Of a DNA stretch of 35,082 nucleotides, positions 7,714 through 16,685 are shown in pieces (the first letter of the stretch is position 1; the number at the start of each line of letters is the position of its first letter). Source of the DNA: Candidatus Babeliales bacterium (lineage in GTDB: Bacteria > Babelota > Babeliae > Babelales > Vermiphilaceae). The stretch covers positions 1 to 35,082 of the forward strand of contig DATIEE010000007.1 of NCBI GenBank assembly GCA_035455925.1. The letters run 5' to 3'. A program made the position numbers and the translations under genes. The notes beneath the pieces are model-generated. The model was not told where the DNA came from. It made no database searches and saw nothing but the letters and a program-made list of their open reading frames with translations.

Positions 7714-8952
7714 TTATCCTTCAAATCGTAAAACATGAGAAATATTAATGTTTCTGATACGTCGTATAGGTAATAGGGTTGCGCATGTGCTTAATATAAT
7801 AACAAGACAAAATACAGCGCATACAATTTCTAAGGTCATCGCGACCGGTAATTGATTGACGTAATAACTATCTGGCAATGTAATAAAGGGATAATGTTTT
7901 AAAAGTAAACTTACAAGGACTGCTGCTAGTAGACCAAAAAATGATGCCATGCAACTAATAATTAGTCCTATAATAAAAAAAATTAGACTAATTGATTGAT
8001 GCGACATTCCAATAGCTCTCATTAGTGCAATATCGGAACGTTTTTGTGTTATTTGCATAAATAGTAGTGAAATAATGTTCATGCTTGCAACAAGTAAGAT
8101 AAGAGCAAGAATAAAAAATGAGACATATTTTTCAAGTTTTAAGGTTGCAACAAGAGATGGGTAGAGTTTTTTCCATGAATAAACGTTTATGCCAAGGCGA
8201 TTATGTAACTTTCGTATGATAACTGCCTCGTCAGCTATGGGAGAAAGTGCGATATTTATTTGTTCGATTTCCATATTAGGAAATAGTTCTTCTAAAAATG
8301 AAAGCGAACAGTACATGACAGAATTATCAAATTCATCTATTCCTGTATCAAAAATACCACTGATAACAGCTGTTTGTGAGTCAAGGATAACTTTGTTTCT
8401 TTTTATTTGTTCATTTCGCATGTAGAGAAGTTCTATTGTGTCTCCAATTGCAATATTGTTGTTATGTGCTAATTCTTTACCAATAATTAATTGATTATCA
8501 TTAAATAATTGAGGAAACGTCATCGCATGAGGGTTGGCGATTATTTTGTTTGCTAATGTGGTTGTGTATTGTTCTGTTTCGGGGTTAATTCCTTTAATAA
8601 TCGCTATAATGGGGGTGGTGTCTGATGCATCATTGTTTGCATGCAAAAGCACGTGGTGGCTAGCCATAGGAGAAAGCGAGATGATCTCTGGAAATTCTTT
8701 GCGTAATATATGCGTGAGAACTTCTATATTAATATCATTATTATGTGTCTCCATGATAATGTTAGAATGAACTCCTTGCATTTTTTCATGTATTACTACT
8801 TCAAAACCATTCATGATAGCGGTAATAAGTGCTAAGGAAAATGATCCAATAAAAATACCAATAAAACAGATGGAGGTCATAATGGAAATATTTTTGTGAT
8901 AGGGGTGTGTGAATAATATGCGTCGAGCTAAAAAAAATGCAATCATGTTCAT
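7714..8952 (-). CDS. Lipoprotein-releasing ABC permease, LolC/LolE family
   Basis: Inner-membrane permease of the FtsX/MacB type that, with the ATPase LolD, extracts lipoproteins from the inner membrane. The 412 residues begin with the characteristic FLARRILF and a first membrane helix (about 24-47, ending in ITAIMNGFE, matching the VMNGFE of LolC/E). A periplasmic domain of about 220 residues and three C-terminal helices follow. Between the first two of these is the conserved KRSDIALMRAIGMS coupling region. No LolD ATPase is in the window. The divergent neighbour encodes a lipoprotein, a plausible client. One permease gene often replaces the LolC/LolE pair in non-enteric bacteria, so I do not choose between the names. 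Confidence 0.85.
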   Translation of the reverse strand: MNMIAFFLARRILFTHPYHKNISIMTSICFIGIFIGSFSLALITAIMNGFEVVIHEKMQGVHSNIIMETHNNDINIEVLTHILRKEFPEIISLSPMASHHVLLHANNDASDTTPIIAIIKGINPETEQYTTTLANKIIANPHAMTFPQLFNDNQLIIGKELAHNNNIAIGDTIELLYMRNEQIKRNKVILDSQTAVISGIFDTGIDEFDNSVMYCSLSFLEELFPNMEIEQINIALSPIADEAVIIRKLHNRLGINVYSWKKLYPSLVATLKLEKYVSFFILALILLVASMNIISLLFMQITQKRSDIALMRAIGMSHQSISLIFFIIGLIISCMASFFGLLAAVLVSLLLKHYPFITLPDSYYVNQLPVAMTLEIVCAVFCLVIILSTCATLLPIRRIRNINISHVLRFEG

Positions 8953-9037
8953 TAATGTTCAACCTTTGCTCTTGTAAAGAATTATTGTTTTAATTAGGAT
9001 ACTAGTAACATTAAAGGTTACAAATTAAAAGGAAAAT

Positions 9038-9661
9038 ATGAAAATATTAATGAAATTTTCTTCATGGCATACTATTATAGTGATGATATTGATGTTGCCT
9101 GGTTGCGGCAGAATTGTTGATTGGGGAAAAAAGACATTTATTCAAGCACCGTTGCTACCTACAAGTATTACTACGGCTCAAAAATACATTCGTTCAGTTA
9201 CCTTATATGACCAATTAACAACGCGTGCACGCTTTGATGTTTTATGGTTATCAAATGAAGTGCGTATTGATTATGTTAATTTATATGCATTAAAATTTGG
9301 AAAAACTGAAGAGCAGAAAAAAACTTTTTTGCGAAGACAGCTGGAGGAGAATAACCATTTTATATCCTTTTATGTGTTAAGTTTACATGAATATCCATTG
9401 GGCGATATACATAGTGAATGGACATTGTTTTTGGCCATTGACGACAAATATTATACACCAATTGAAATTAAATCAGTAGATCTTTCTCCGGAATATAAGC
9501 ATATCTTTGGTAAAAAATATAATAAGTTTAAAGTGGCATATAGTGTGAAATTTGATGCAAAAAATATTAATGATCAGTTTTTAATTACACCAACAACAAA
9601 AAACATAACTCTTCATTGTAGATCCTTAGCCGCCGATGTAATGTTTGATTGGGAGGTTTGA
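9038..9661 (+). CDS. Lipoprotein of unknown function
   Basis: Protein of 207 residues with a lipoprotein signal peptide: hydrophobic core IIVMILM followed by the lipobox LPGC with Cys23. The mature part has no membrane segment and looks like a beta-rich periplasmic domain. I do not recognise the family. AAGGAAA lies just before the ATG. It is divergent from the Lol-type permease and 24 bases upstream of the rpiB-like gene, with which it is probably co-transcribed. Confidence 0.75.
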   Translation: MKILMKFSSWHTIIVMILMLPGCGRIVDWGKKTFIQAPLLPTSITTAQKYIRSVTLYDQLTTRARFDVLWLSNEVRIDYVNLYALKFGKTEEQKKTFLRRQLEENNHFISFYVLSLHEYPLGDIHSEWTLFLAIDDKYYTPIEIKSVDLSPEYKHIFGKKYNKFKVAYSVKFDAKNINDQFLITPTTKNITLHCRSLAADVMFDWEV

Positions 9662-9685
9662 GTAATAAAAAAATGGAGATTAGTT

Positions 9686-10108
9686 ATGAAAATTGCTATT
9701 GGTACAGATCATCGGGGGTTTTTGCATAAGGAATTTATCAAAAAACATATAACATCAATTGAATGGATAGATGTTGGTGCCTATAATCAAGACCGTACAG
9801 ATTATCCTTTATACGCCGATAAAGTAGTTAATTGTATCATAAATAAGGTAGCTTGTGCAGGTATTTTAATATGTAGCTCTGGGGGGGGCATGGCAATTGC
9901 TGCAAATAGACATAAGTATATTTATGCAGTAGTTGCATGGAATAAAGAGATTGCACGACAATGTAAACAAGAAGATAATGCAAATATTTTAGTTTTACCA
10001 TCAGATTTTATTTCATATGATGATGCAGTTGAAATGATTCATGAGTGGCTTATGCAGACATTTAAAGAAGGTCGTTATGCACAGCGTATTGCAATGATTG
10101 ATGAATAA
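9686..10108 (+). CDS. rpiB: RpiB/LacA/LacB-family sugar-phosphate isomerase
   Basis: Ribose-5-phosphate isomerase B family, interconverting ribose 5-phosphate and ribulose 5-phosphate. The 140 residues match the family length and pattern: IGTDHRG at the start (usual GSDHAG), RTDYPLYADKV (usual DYPD.A), LICSSGGGMAIAAN near 61-74 with Cys63 as the probable proton-transfer residue (usual CGTGIGM), DNANIL, and a C-terminal EGRYAQRI (usual GGRHxxRV). Two residues usually His in RpiB, in the (H)NNAN and GRH segments, appear as Glu or Asp and Tyr. Substrate may therefore differ. The active-site loop is encoded partly by a run of eight G. Confidence 0.82.
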   Translation: MKIAIGTDHRGFLHKEFIKKHITSIEWIDVGAYNQDRTDYPLYADKVVNCIINKVACAGILICSSGGGMAIAANRHKYIYAVVAWNKEIARQCKQEDNANILVLPSDFISYDDAVEMIHEWLMQTFKEGRYAQRIAMIDE

Positions 10109-10125
10109 ATAAGACGGCAAAAATA

Positions 10126-10172
10126 ATTAAAAAGGATAAGGCACTAAATCTAGTAGCCTTATCCTTTTTAAT
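10126..10172. terminator. Bidirectional terminator, 17-bp perfect stem
   Basis: Arms at 10126-10142 and 10156-10172 are perfectly complementary, with A-rich and T-rich ends, between the convergent rpiB and FtsH-like genes. The 13-base loop contains a further four-pair stem (ACTA/TAGT). Confidence 0.88.
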
Positions 10173-10183
10173 ATCAATAGTAT

Positions 10184-12748
10184 CTATGCTGCAGGGCTGA
10201 GCGTTTCTTTTAATGCTTCAGGCGCAATATTTTCCGTTAATGCTTCTGTTATTACTTCTAGTGTTTTACCTTCAGTTTTATCAATAATTGTTTGTACTTC
10301 TTGACTAGTCATAATGCGTTTGACTATTAATTCTTCAACAAGAGCTTCTAGTGATTTTTTATGTTCTTGTAGAATTTTCATAGCATCTTCATGGCATTGT
10401 TTTAATAGAGTATACGCTTTTGTTTTTAGCTCTTGAACGACTGATTTTGGTAATGATTGATGATTAAGTCCACCAAAAACAAGATCCTCAATGAGTTTTA
10501 ATGCGCGTTCGCTATCGCCACTATGACAGGTAAATCCGCATGATCCGAGTAACAGTTCTTCAGCCGCAAATCCAGCAATAAGAGCTGTAGCTTCACGGAT
10601 TATTTCAGGTTGGGTATGCACATTAATAGAATCATTTGATATTTTGGATGTTATATAGCCGTATTCTATTTTTTGTTGTTTATCTTTTTCATCCTTTTTT
10701 GCATAGTGCTCCCAAACACCTTCTTCTTTTAGATCTGTTTTATGGGCATAAATAGTTACTTTATCAAGCTGTACATGGCTTTTCAGTAGTGTCATGGCTA
10801 GCGCTCTTCCTGCAAAGTGTATTGCAAGAAGACGTGTTTCATTTTCTGGTAACGTCTTACCGTCAGATGTAATAATATTATGTATTTCAGTATCAATACT
10901 GTTCTCAAGTAATGTTTGGGTTAGCGAAGTACGGTTAAGCCATGATCGTGTCATTGCATTGTTTATAACTGCTTTTAACGCTTCAAATGTTTTATTATTT
11001 GTTTTATCAGCAAGAGCCTCAATATCAAATTGCGTTATATCAAGGGCCATATTAGTTAATTCTCGCGTTATATATTGTATGCGGTATTCTCGTGAAGGGT
11101 AATCGAAACGAATTTCTTTACCGAAACGACCATCCTGTCGCAATGCGCCATCTATGTTTTCAGGTTTGTTTGTAGCAGCTATTATGATAACCACTTTAGA
11201 TGGATCAGCATTCATAGAGCTTTGCATTGCCGTAAGAAAATCGCTTAGAAGAGCGTTGTTACCAACACGTTGTAATCCAAGTAAGTCGATTTCATCAATA
11301 AATACGATGGCAGGTGCATCTCGTAGAATAATTTCAAGAATTGCTTTAATACCAAAATGGTTAACTTGAGCAGCACTTATTTCAAAAAATTTAGGGATAT
11401 TTCCTTTACCGCGTTTTTCCATTATATACTTTATTTCACCGCAAAGACATTGAACACTAAATGATTTTCCGGTACGAGAAGGACCCGTAAGCAACCAGCC
11501 TTTTTCCGGTGTAGCCTGAATACGCATAAGTTGTTCAGGATTATCAATATATTGTATAATTGGATAAAATGCTTTTTTAACTTCATCAAGGCCAACCATA
11601 TCTTTAAATCTAACGGTTGGCATAATTTCTGTAATGCCAGGTTTATGTGTTTTAAGATACTCACCACCACGAAGAAAATTCCATGTATCGTTTCTATGTT
11701 TGACTAATACAGGTTTGATGCTATTGGTCCATGTTTCTTTAAATGAAGTGAACAAGTATGTAGCTGCAAATGCGCCAAGCGGTTGGTGATGCAATAATAG
11801 TTCTTTTAATACATAATCAATGCAAGCTCTGCCACTGGCATTTGTTGGGAATGGTTGTTTGAGTTGTTTAGTTGTAGCGTCCTTGCTTGGTACTTTTGTA
11901 ACTCCATTTACAACTACTAAAGCACCAGTATGTTTGCTTTGAACTAATGGGCCTTTGTTATCCTTATATAATTCTTTAATGCCATTAGTAAGCCATTTCG
12001 GCAGGTCATCACGGTCTTTAATAAGGTAACCATAACTCCATAGCATATATGAAATGGATAAGGCAGCCCCTCCTCCATAAAATAATATGGTCGGTATATG
12101 CCATTTATTTGCTGGTATAACTATTTTTCTATCAACACCACGAGCTAATCTATTGTACCAGGTGAGGCCTATATTGGTAACAGTATGATTAAGTATTTTT
12201 AGTGCGAGCTGTGTTTTTTTAAGGTTTCTCTTAAGCGAGTCTGGATGAAGATGTTGCATATTAGATCGTGTTCTGTTTTTATTGATAGATATAAGAAACT
12301 GAGTCATATTAAATGACTTTATATTTTTAAAATTATTTTTTATGTGATTATTTAGATAAGGAATAAATTCATTGCAGAACTCTAGCAATAAATAGGCATA
12401 TTCTAAATATGCTTTTGGATCTTTAAGAGCTATTATTGTTGCTTGGTTTTGTAATAAGTAATTAAGAGTTCGTTTGTTTTCGGTGAGTGTTTCCATTATT
12501 TTAGAGTGATTTGTAAATTTTCCTTTAGCAACTATGATAGCAAGTTCTGTCAATTTATTTTCAATTTTTTGTAAGGCATTGAAAGATTTACTTAAAATAA
12601 TTTCAGTTAATTCAGTAATTTGGGCGATTTGTTCTTGTTCAGAGGCACTTAATGAACTGGTTTTTTGTTGATCTGTATTTGCTTGAATAATCATGTCATA
12701 TGATAATGCGCATGATAGCATTAGTAGAAGTATTTTTAGTTGTTTCAT
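10184..12748 (-). CDS. FtsH-like AAA+ protein with degenerate peptidase site
   Basis: Membrane AAA+ protein of 854 residues with FtsH architecture. It has an N-terminal hydrophobic segment (about 4-22), a helical region of about 200 residues, and a second membrane helix (about 219-243), which puts the rest in the cytoplasm. The AAA domain has Walker A GPSRTGKS (422-429), Walker B IVFIDEID (481-488), sensor AATNKPE and the arginine-finger motif RQDGRF. An M41-like domain follows. Where FtsH has the zinc motif HEAGH, this protein reads HFAGR (644-648), losing the catalytic Glu and the second zinc His. The third-ligand region SGDSERAL (Asp745) is kept. It is therefore probably ATPase-competent but proteolytically inactive, acting as an unfoldase, chaperone or partner of a true FtsH. 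No catalytic FtsH is in this window. Confidence 0.85.
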   Translation of the reverse strand: MKQLKILLLMLSCALSYDMIIQANTDQQKTSSLSASEQEQIAQITELTEIILSKSFNALQKIENKLTELAIIVAKGKFTNHSKIMETLTENKRTLNYLLQNQATIIALKDPKAYLEYAYLLLEFCNEFIPYLNNHIKNNFKNIKSFNMTQFLISINKNRTRSNMQHLHPDSLKRNLKKTQLALKILNHTVTNIGLTWYNRLARGVDRKIVIPANKWHIPTILFYGGGAALSISYMLWSYGYLIKDRDDLPKWLTNGIKELYKDNKGPLVQSKHTGALVVVNGVTKVPSKDATTKQLKQPFPTNASGRACIDYVLKELLLHHQPLGAFAATYLFTSFKETWTNSIKPVLVKHRNDTWNFLRGGEYLKTHKPGITEIMPTVRFKDMVGLDEVKKAFYPIIQYIDNPEQLMRIQATPEKGWLLTGPSRTGKSFSVQCLCGEIKYIMEKRGKGNIPKFFEISAAQVNHFGIKAILEIILRDAPAIVFIDEIDLLGLQRVGNNALLSDFLTAMQSSMNADPSKVVIIIAATNKPENIDGALRQDGRFGKEIRFDYPSREYRIQYITRELTNMALDITQFDIEALADKTNNKTFEALKAVINNAMTRSWLNRTSLTQTLLENSIDTEIHNIITSDGKTLPENETRLLAIHFAGRALAMTLLKSHVQLDKVTIYAHKTDLKEEGVWEHYAKKDEKDKQQKIEYGYITSKISNDSINVHTQPEIIREATALIAGFAAEELLLGSCGFTCHSGDSERALKLIEDLVFGGLNHQSLPKSVVQELKTKAYTLLKQCHEDAMKILQEHKKSLEALVEELIVKRIMTSQEVQTIIDKTEGKTLEVITEALTENIAPEALKETLSPAA

Positions 12749-12789
12749 AACGTATTGCTTTCATTTTTATGAGATAACGTATTTTCAGT

Positions 12790-12805
12790 AGTAATTATTA
12801 TTACT
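12790..12805. promoter_or_regulatory. Small palindrome between divergent genes
   Basis: AGTAAT-tatt-ATTACT lies between the divergent FtsH-like gene (start 12748) and the hydrolase (start 13010). The same stretch has a direct repeat ATAACGTATT at 12747-12756 and 12774-12783. It could be an operator. Nothing else but the promoter below is seen in 12749-13009. Confidence 0.3.
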
Positions 12806-12940
12806 ATAAAAGTTAACATTTTTTTTTAGTTTTGGAAAGCATACCCTGGTAAATAAGTCTAATTTATAAGGATTTTTTACTAAAAACATCTATTTTTTGC
12901 TGTAAGTTTGCATTTTTTTAATTTCAACTTAATAAAAACA

Positions 12941-12970
12941 TTGCAAACTGCAAATTTTAACTGGTATGCT
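12941..12970 (+). promoter_or_regulatory. Promoter of the hydrolase gene
   Basis: TTGCAA (12941-12946) and TATGCT (12965-12970) are 18 bases apart, and TGG directly precedes the -10 box. Transcription would start near 12977, which fits translation from 13010 rather than from further upstream. Confidence 0.6.
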
Positions 12971-13009
12971 AGGGGTAGTAAAAAAATTATATTAGATTGG
13001 GAGATGGTA

Positions 13010-14104
13010 ATGTTTTCGCTCAAATTTACCAAAAAAGACGTAATAAAAAGTTCTTTTTTCTTTATGGTTGTTTTTGTATGTTTTTTTTGTAGAGAAATTT
13101 TTTGTGAAGATATGGAAAATATTATGTGTGATAATGCTCAAAATAATATTTATGGAGCTGTTCTTGAGGAAAAAACTAAAACAGCTAATGGATTGATTGT
13201 TGAACGTGTTATTGTGCATTCACAAGAGGCATATGATTCCACTAAAAAGATTACTCGTAATGGCGTTTTAGCTCGAAATAATGAAGCACAAGCTACTATC
13301 TTAATATGTCATGGATTTATGTGTGATAAATATGATGTTGGTATATTAAGAAAGGTATTTAAAAAAAGTCAGTTTAATGTAATGACATTTGATTTTCGTG
13401 CTCATGGACAAGCAGGGCAAGGTCAATATTGTACGTTTGGGCGAGATGAAGCTTTGGATGTTATCGCAGCAGCAAGGTTTTTACGTAATCATCCTGAATT
13501 ACAAAACATACCACTTTTTGCCTATGGATTTTCAATGGGAGCGGTTTCAGCTATAGAGGCTCAAGCTTTAGCATCAGATTTATTTGACGGAATGATACTT
13601 GATTGTCCTTTTGATTCAAGTGAAAGAGTTATAAAAACTGGTCTTGAAGGACTAAAGTGTTCATTCTTTGGCTATGAATTTTATTTACCTGGTAGAGATT
13701 TATTGCAAAAATATGCTTTTCATCCGTATGTACAGGCGTTGGTTAAAACTGTTTTAAAAACAGTTGCGCAAATGGATGCTACGGGAATTAATACAAATTT
13801 TTGTCCTTTACATCCAGCAGAATCAGTTAAGAACATTACTATTCCATTATTTTTTATTCATTGTAAAAACGATCAAAAAGTCTCTGTTGATCAGGTTAAA
13901 TCTGTTTATGAAGGCGCTGCTGGTTATAAAAGATTATGGTTAACTAATGGTCGCCGTCATTATGATTCATATTTTTATAATCCCGAAAAATATACAGAGC
14001 AAGTTCGGCAATTTTATTATGACGTTATTAATGGTGATATTGCGACAATGCCAAAACAAGGTGTTGTGGAAGATGATGAAGATGATGATCATTTGTTTGG
14101 ATAA
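13010..14104 (+). CDS. Exported alpha/beta hydrolase
   Basis: Serine hydrolase of the alpha/beta fold, about 364 residues, resembling esterase/lysophospholipase-type proteins. The N-terminus is an export signal (SSFFFMVVFVCFFC). Motifs are ILICHGF with the oxyanion HG (about 101), DFRAHG, the nucleophile elbow YGFSMGA with Ser175, Asp288 in HCKNDQKVS, and His317 in GRRHYDSY. Together these give a full catalytic triad. A very acidic tail ends the protein. I chose the ATG at 13010 because GGGAG lies six bases before it and the promoter lies just upstream; the frame is open to 12908. The thioredoxin-like gene follows 30 bases later. The substrate is unknown. Confidence 0.82.
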   Translation: MFSLKFTKKDVIKSSFFFMVVFVCFFCREIFCEDMENIMCDNAQNNIYGAVLEEKTKTANGLIVERVIVHSQEAYDSTKKITRNGVLARNNEAQATILICHGFMCDKYDVGILRKVFKKSQFNVMTFDFRAHGQAGQGQYCTFGRDEALDVIAAARFLRNHPELQNIPLFAYGFSMGAVSAIEAQALASDLFDGMILDCPFDSSERVIKTGLEGLKCSFFGYEFYLPGRDLLQKYAFHPYVQALVKTVLKTVAQMDATGINTNFCPLHPAESVKNITIPLFFIHCKNDQKVSVDQVKSVYEGAAGYKRLWLTNGRRHYDSYFYNPEKYTEQVRQFYYDVINGDIATMPKQGVVEDDEDDDHLFG

Positions 14105-14134
14105 AAAAACTATCTATAAATATAAAGGTTTTTA

Positions 14135-14698
14135 ATGAAATTATATAATAAAAAAATGATTATATGTCTGGCTATGTTTATAGTATTTATGCCAGTGATG
14201 TTCTATGCAAAAGTAAGAACTATCGGATCATCAAGAGAGTTTGAGCAAAGCATCGCTAAAAAGAGTATGGTAGTGGTTTTATTTTATGTTAATAAGGATA
14301 GAAAGTTAATTCACATGTATGATGATGTTAGTACATATCAACCATATAATGATGCAGATATTGTTTTTCTTAAAGTGAACACTGCGCGTAAAGAGCTAAA
14401 TCGTATTGCGTTGTCATACGGGATAAATGTGATGCCAACTTTTATGTTTTTTAACAATGGTAAGCCTCTTCTTGATAATGAAGGAGCGGTGGTATCATTG
14501 ACAAATTTTGTTACGCGTGATGTCTTGCAGTCTTTTATAAATCAACATTATGGCGTAGAAATTGAAAATTATATTAAACAGAAAAAAAATATAGAAAATC
14601 AACGATTGGCGCAAGAAGGTGAAGCATGGAAATCATATTTTTATCCACGTGATATGGTTGTTTCGGGTTATGATCCTGCTGAGCGCTCTATGGAATAA
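14135..14698 (+). CDS. Exported thioredoxin-fold protein lacking CxxC
   Basis: Protein of 187 residues with a signal peptide (core about 8-24). The pattern is that of thioredoxin: SMVVVLFYV strand, a central strand DIVFLKVNTAR, and the cis-proline strand INVMPTFMFFNNGK with Pro101. The redox pair WCGPC that should follow the first strand is replaced by a segment reading YVNKDRK near 51-57, so it cannot act as a thiol oxidoreductase. Such proteins usually serve as chaperones or binding modules. It follows the secreted hydrolase by 30 bases and is probably co-transcribed; the aminopeptidase follows after 70 bases. Confidence 0.7.
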   Translation: MKLYNKKMIICLAMFIVFMPVMFYAKVRTIGSSREFEQSIAKKSMVVVLFYVNKDRKLIHMYDDVSTYQPYNDADIVFLKVNTARKELNRIALSYGINVMPTFMFFNNGKPLLDNEGAVVSLTNFVTRDVLQSFINQHYGVEIENYIKQKKNIENQRLAQEGEAWKSYFYPRDMVVSGYDPAERSME

Positions 14699-14768
14699 GT
14701 CTATGTTTTTACCTTTTTTTTTGATAGTATTGTTTGCAATATTTATCACTTCATGAAGGAAAAAACAT

Positions 14769-16283
14769 ATGTTGAATATTTCGTCTTCAACACAAAATTT
14801 ATTATCACAAAAAGTTGATTGTTATGCTTATATTGTTGAGAAAGATTTTGATGTTTCGCAGTTAGTTAATCTAGCAAAAAATCATTGTTCTAATTTAGCG
14901 GCTGTTATAAAACACTGCCAGTTTACCGGCAATTTGCAAGAAGTTCTATCTATACCTTACTCTACTGAGGGGCGGATTGTCCATTGTATTATTGTGGGCA
15001 TCGGGAGTAAAGAGTTAAAAGGTATTAATATTGTTGAACGTTATCGTCGTGCTCTTGGGCAGCTTGTTAAAGAGGTTCGTATCTGCAAGGGGACATCGAT
15101 TGCTTTTGATTGTAATATTGCATCATTATTGAATGTTTCTCATAGATATCTTGCTGAACAAATAACTATTGCGTTTAATATGGCGCAGTATTCTTTTGAT
15201 GATTATATTACTGACAAAAAAATTAAGAAATCGGTATTGCGCAATGTTATTATTGTTATTGATGAACAAAATAATAGCGAGGTGCAGCAGGGAATAGCAG
15301 ATGGAATGATTATTGGTAATGCGGTAAATCAAGCCCGTCATTGGGTTGATACACCACCATCAGACTTAACTCCTCAGCATTTAGTAGAAAAATCTGCTGA
15401 AGTTGCTAAGCGTAATGATTTGTTACTTACTGTATTTCATGAAAAAGAAATTATAGAAATGGGTATGGGTGGATTAGCTGCTGTTTCTCGTGGATCAGAA
15501 ATTGATTGTGCGCTAATTATTCTTGAATATAAGGCTGAAGTCAAAGATGCGCCGACACTTTGTTTTGTTGGAAAAGGTATTACATTTGATTCTGGTGGCC
15601 TAAGTTTAAAGCCAGCAGATTCTATGGAAACAATGAAAGAAGATATGTCAGGTGCAGCAGCGGTTATTTCGGCTATTGATGCGCTTGCTCAATTGAAGCC
15701 ACAGGTAAATATTGTTGCTATTGCACCAACATCAGAAAATTTACCAAGCGGACATGCGACAAAGCCTGGTGATATAGTGACATTTTATAATGGTAAAACT
15801 GCAGAAATTAAAAATACTGATGCAGAAGGGCGCTTGATTTTAGCTGATGCTTTGTCATACGCAGTTAAGCATTATAAGCCGGATGCGATAGTTGATTTAG
15901 CAACACTTACTGGTGCTTGTTCACGTGCACTTGGGCCAGTATATAGTGGTTTATTTAGTGAACATGAAGATCTGATTGCAAAACTATATGCAGCGAGTGA
16001 TTTATCGGGAGATCGCTTATGGCAATTACCTATGGGCGATGATTATAAGAAAGCAATTACATCGACTGTTGCTGATATTTGTAATATTGGTAGCAAGCAG
16101 ATAATGGCAGGAGCTTCAACTGCGGCGCATTTTTTACAATATTTTGTTGATGATAGTGTATGGGCACATATTGATATTGCCGGAACAGCATTTGATGTTC
16201 CTAATATTTCTTATTATTCTTCAGGCGGAACAGGCGTTGGAGTTCGTTTATTGGTTGCATTAGCAATGAACTGGAAAAAATAA
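14769..16283 (+). CDS. pepA: Leucyl aminopeptidase (M17)
   Basis: Cytoplasmic dinuclear-metal aminopeptidase that removes N-terminal residues from peptides; in some bacteria the homologue also assists Xer recombination. The 504 residues have the usual size. The catalytic domain shows VGKGITFDSGGLSLKP (metal-binding Lys near 269 and Asp), MKEDMSGAAAV, and the signature NTDAEGRLILADAL near 349, with metal-binding Asp and Glu and the bicarbonate-site Arg. GAAGG precedes the ATG. There is no signal peptide. A strong terminator follows. Confidence 0.95.
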   Translation: MLNISSSTQNLLSQKVDCYAYIVEKDFDVSQLVNLAKNHCSNLAAVIKHCQFTGNLQEVLSIPYSTEGRIVHCIIVGIGSKELKGINIVERYRRALGQLVKEVRICKGTSIAFDCNIASLLNVSHRYLAEQITIAFNMAQYSFDDYITDKKIKKSVLRNVIIVIDEQNNSEVQQGIADGMIIGNAVNQARHWVDTPPSDLTPQHLVEKSAEVAKRNDLLLTVFHEKEIIEMGMGGLAAVSRGSEIDCALIILEYKAEVKDAPTLCFVGKGITFDSGGLSLKPADSMETMKEDMSGAAAVISAIDALAQLKPQVNIVAIAPTSENLPSGHATKPGDIVTFYNGKTAEIKNTDAEGRLILADALSYAVKHYKPDAIVDLATLTGACSRALGPVYSGLFSEHEDLIAKLYAASDLSGDRLWQLPMGDDYKKAITSTVADICNIGSKQIMAGASTAAHFLQYFVDDSVWAHIDIAGTAFDVPNISYYSSGGTGVGVRLLVALAMNWKK

Positions 16284-16284
16284 A

Positions 16285-16335
16285 AAAAAATAAAAGGTGA
16301 GAAAGAATAGTTTTTCTCACCTTTTATTTTTTTTT
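16285..16335. terminator. Bidirectional terminator after pepA
   Basis: The stem TAAAAGGTGAGAAA pairs with TTTCTCACCTTTTA around an eight-base loop, with an A run on the left and a T run on the right. It serves the convergent pepA and DUF6496 genes. Confidence 0.92.
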
Positions 16336-16397
16336 ATCGCTGTCGCATAACGGATAAGTTTTGTAAAAAAAATTATCAGAAACTCAATAAAGGAAAA

Positions 16398-16685
16398 TTA
16401 TTCTTTAGATGCCTTATTCGGAACTTTCGCGCCTTTTGCTCGTGCTTTTGATAAACCAATTGCAATAGCTTGTTCACGTGATTTAACCGGTGTACCAGCT
16501 TTACCTGATTTTGCGGTTCCTTCTTTAAATTTATGCATTTCTTTTGCAACCGATTTCTGGCTTGAAGGGCTATATTTTCTTTCCGTGGTACTCTTTTTGC
16601 TTGTCTCTTTTGTACCTGTATTTTTTGTATGTTTTTTTGTAGCAGTGGTTCTTTTGGTATGTTTAGTAGCAGCTTTAGTTGTCAT
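16398..16685 (-). CDS. Small basic DUF6496-type protein
   Basis: Protein of 95 residues. The first 40 are a Lys/Thr-rich low-complexity tail resembling a histone-H1 tail. The rest matches what I know of the DUF6496 pattern: a KEMHKFKEGTAKSG stretch followed by VKSREQAIAIGLSKARAKG. The strong positive charge suggests nucleic-acid binding, possibly as a nucleoid protein; this is inferred. GGAG lies six bases before the ATG. It stands alone. Confidence 0.75.
   Translation of the reverse strand: MTTKAATKHTKRTTATKKHTKNTGTKETSKKSTTERKYSPSSQKSVAKEMHKFKEGTAKSGKAGTPVKSREQAIAIGLSKARAKGAKVPNKASKE

Noticed and set aside
10794-11369. Plus-strand frames of 70-100 residues inside the FtsH-like gene
   Set aside because: Shadows of the 854-residue coding frame, with no ribosome-binding site or recognisable protein pattern.
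12908-13009. N-terminal extension of the hydrolase by 34 residues
   Set aside because: The promoter at 12941-12970 lies inside it, and the ribosome-binding site and signal peptide both fit the ATG at 13010.
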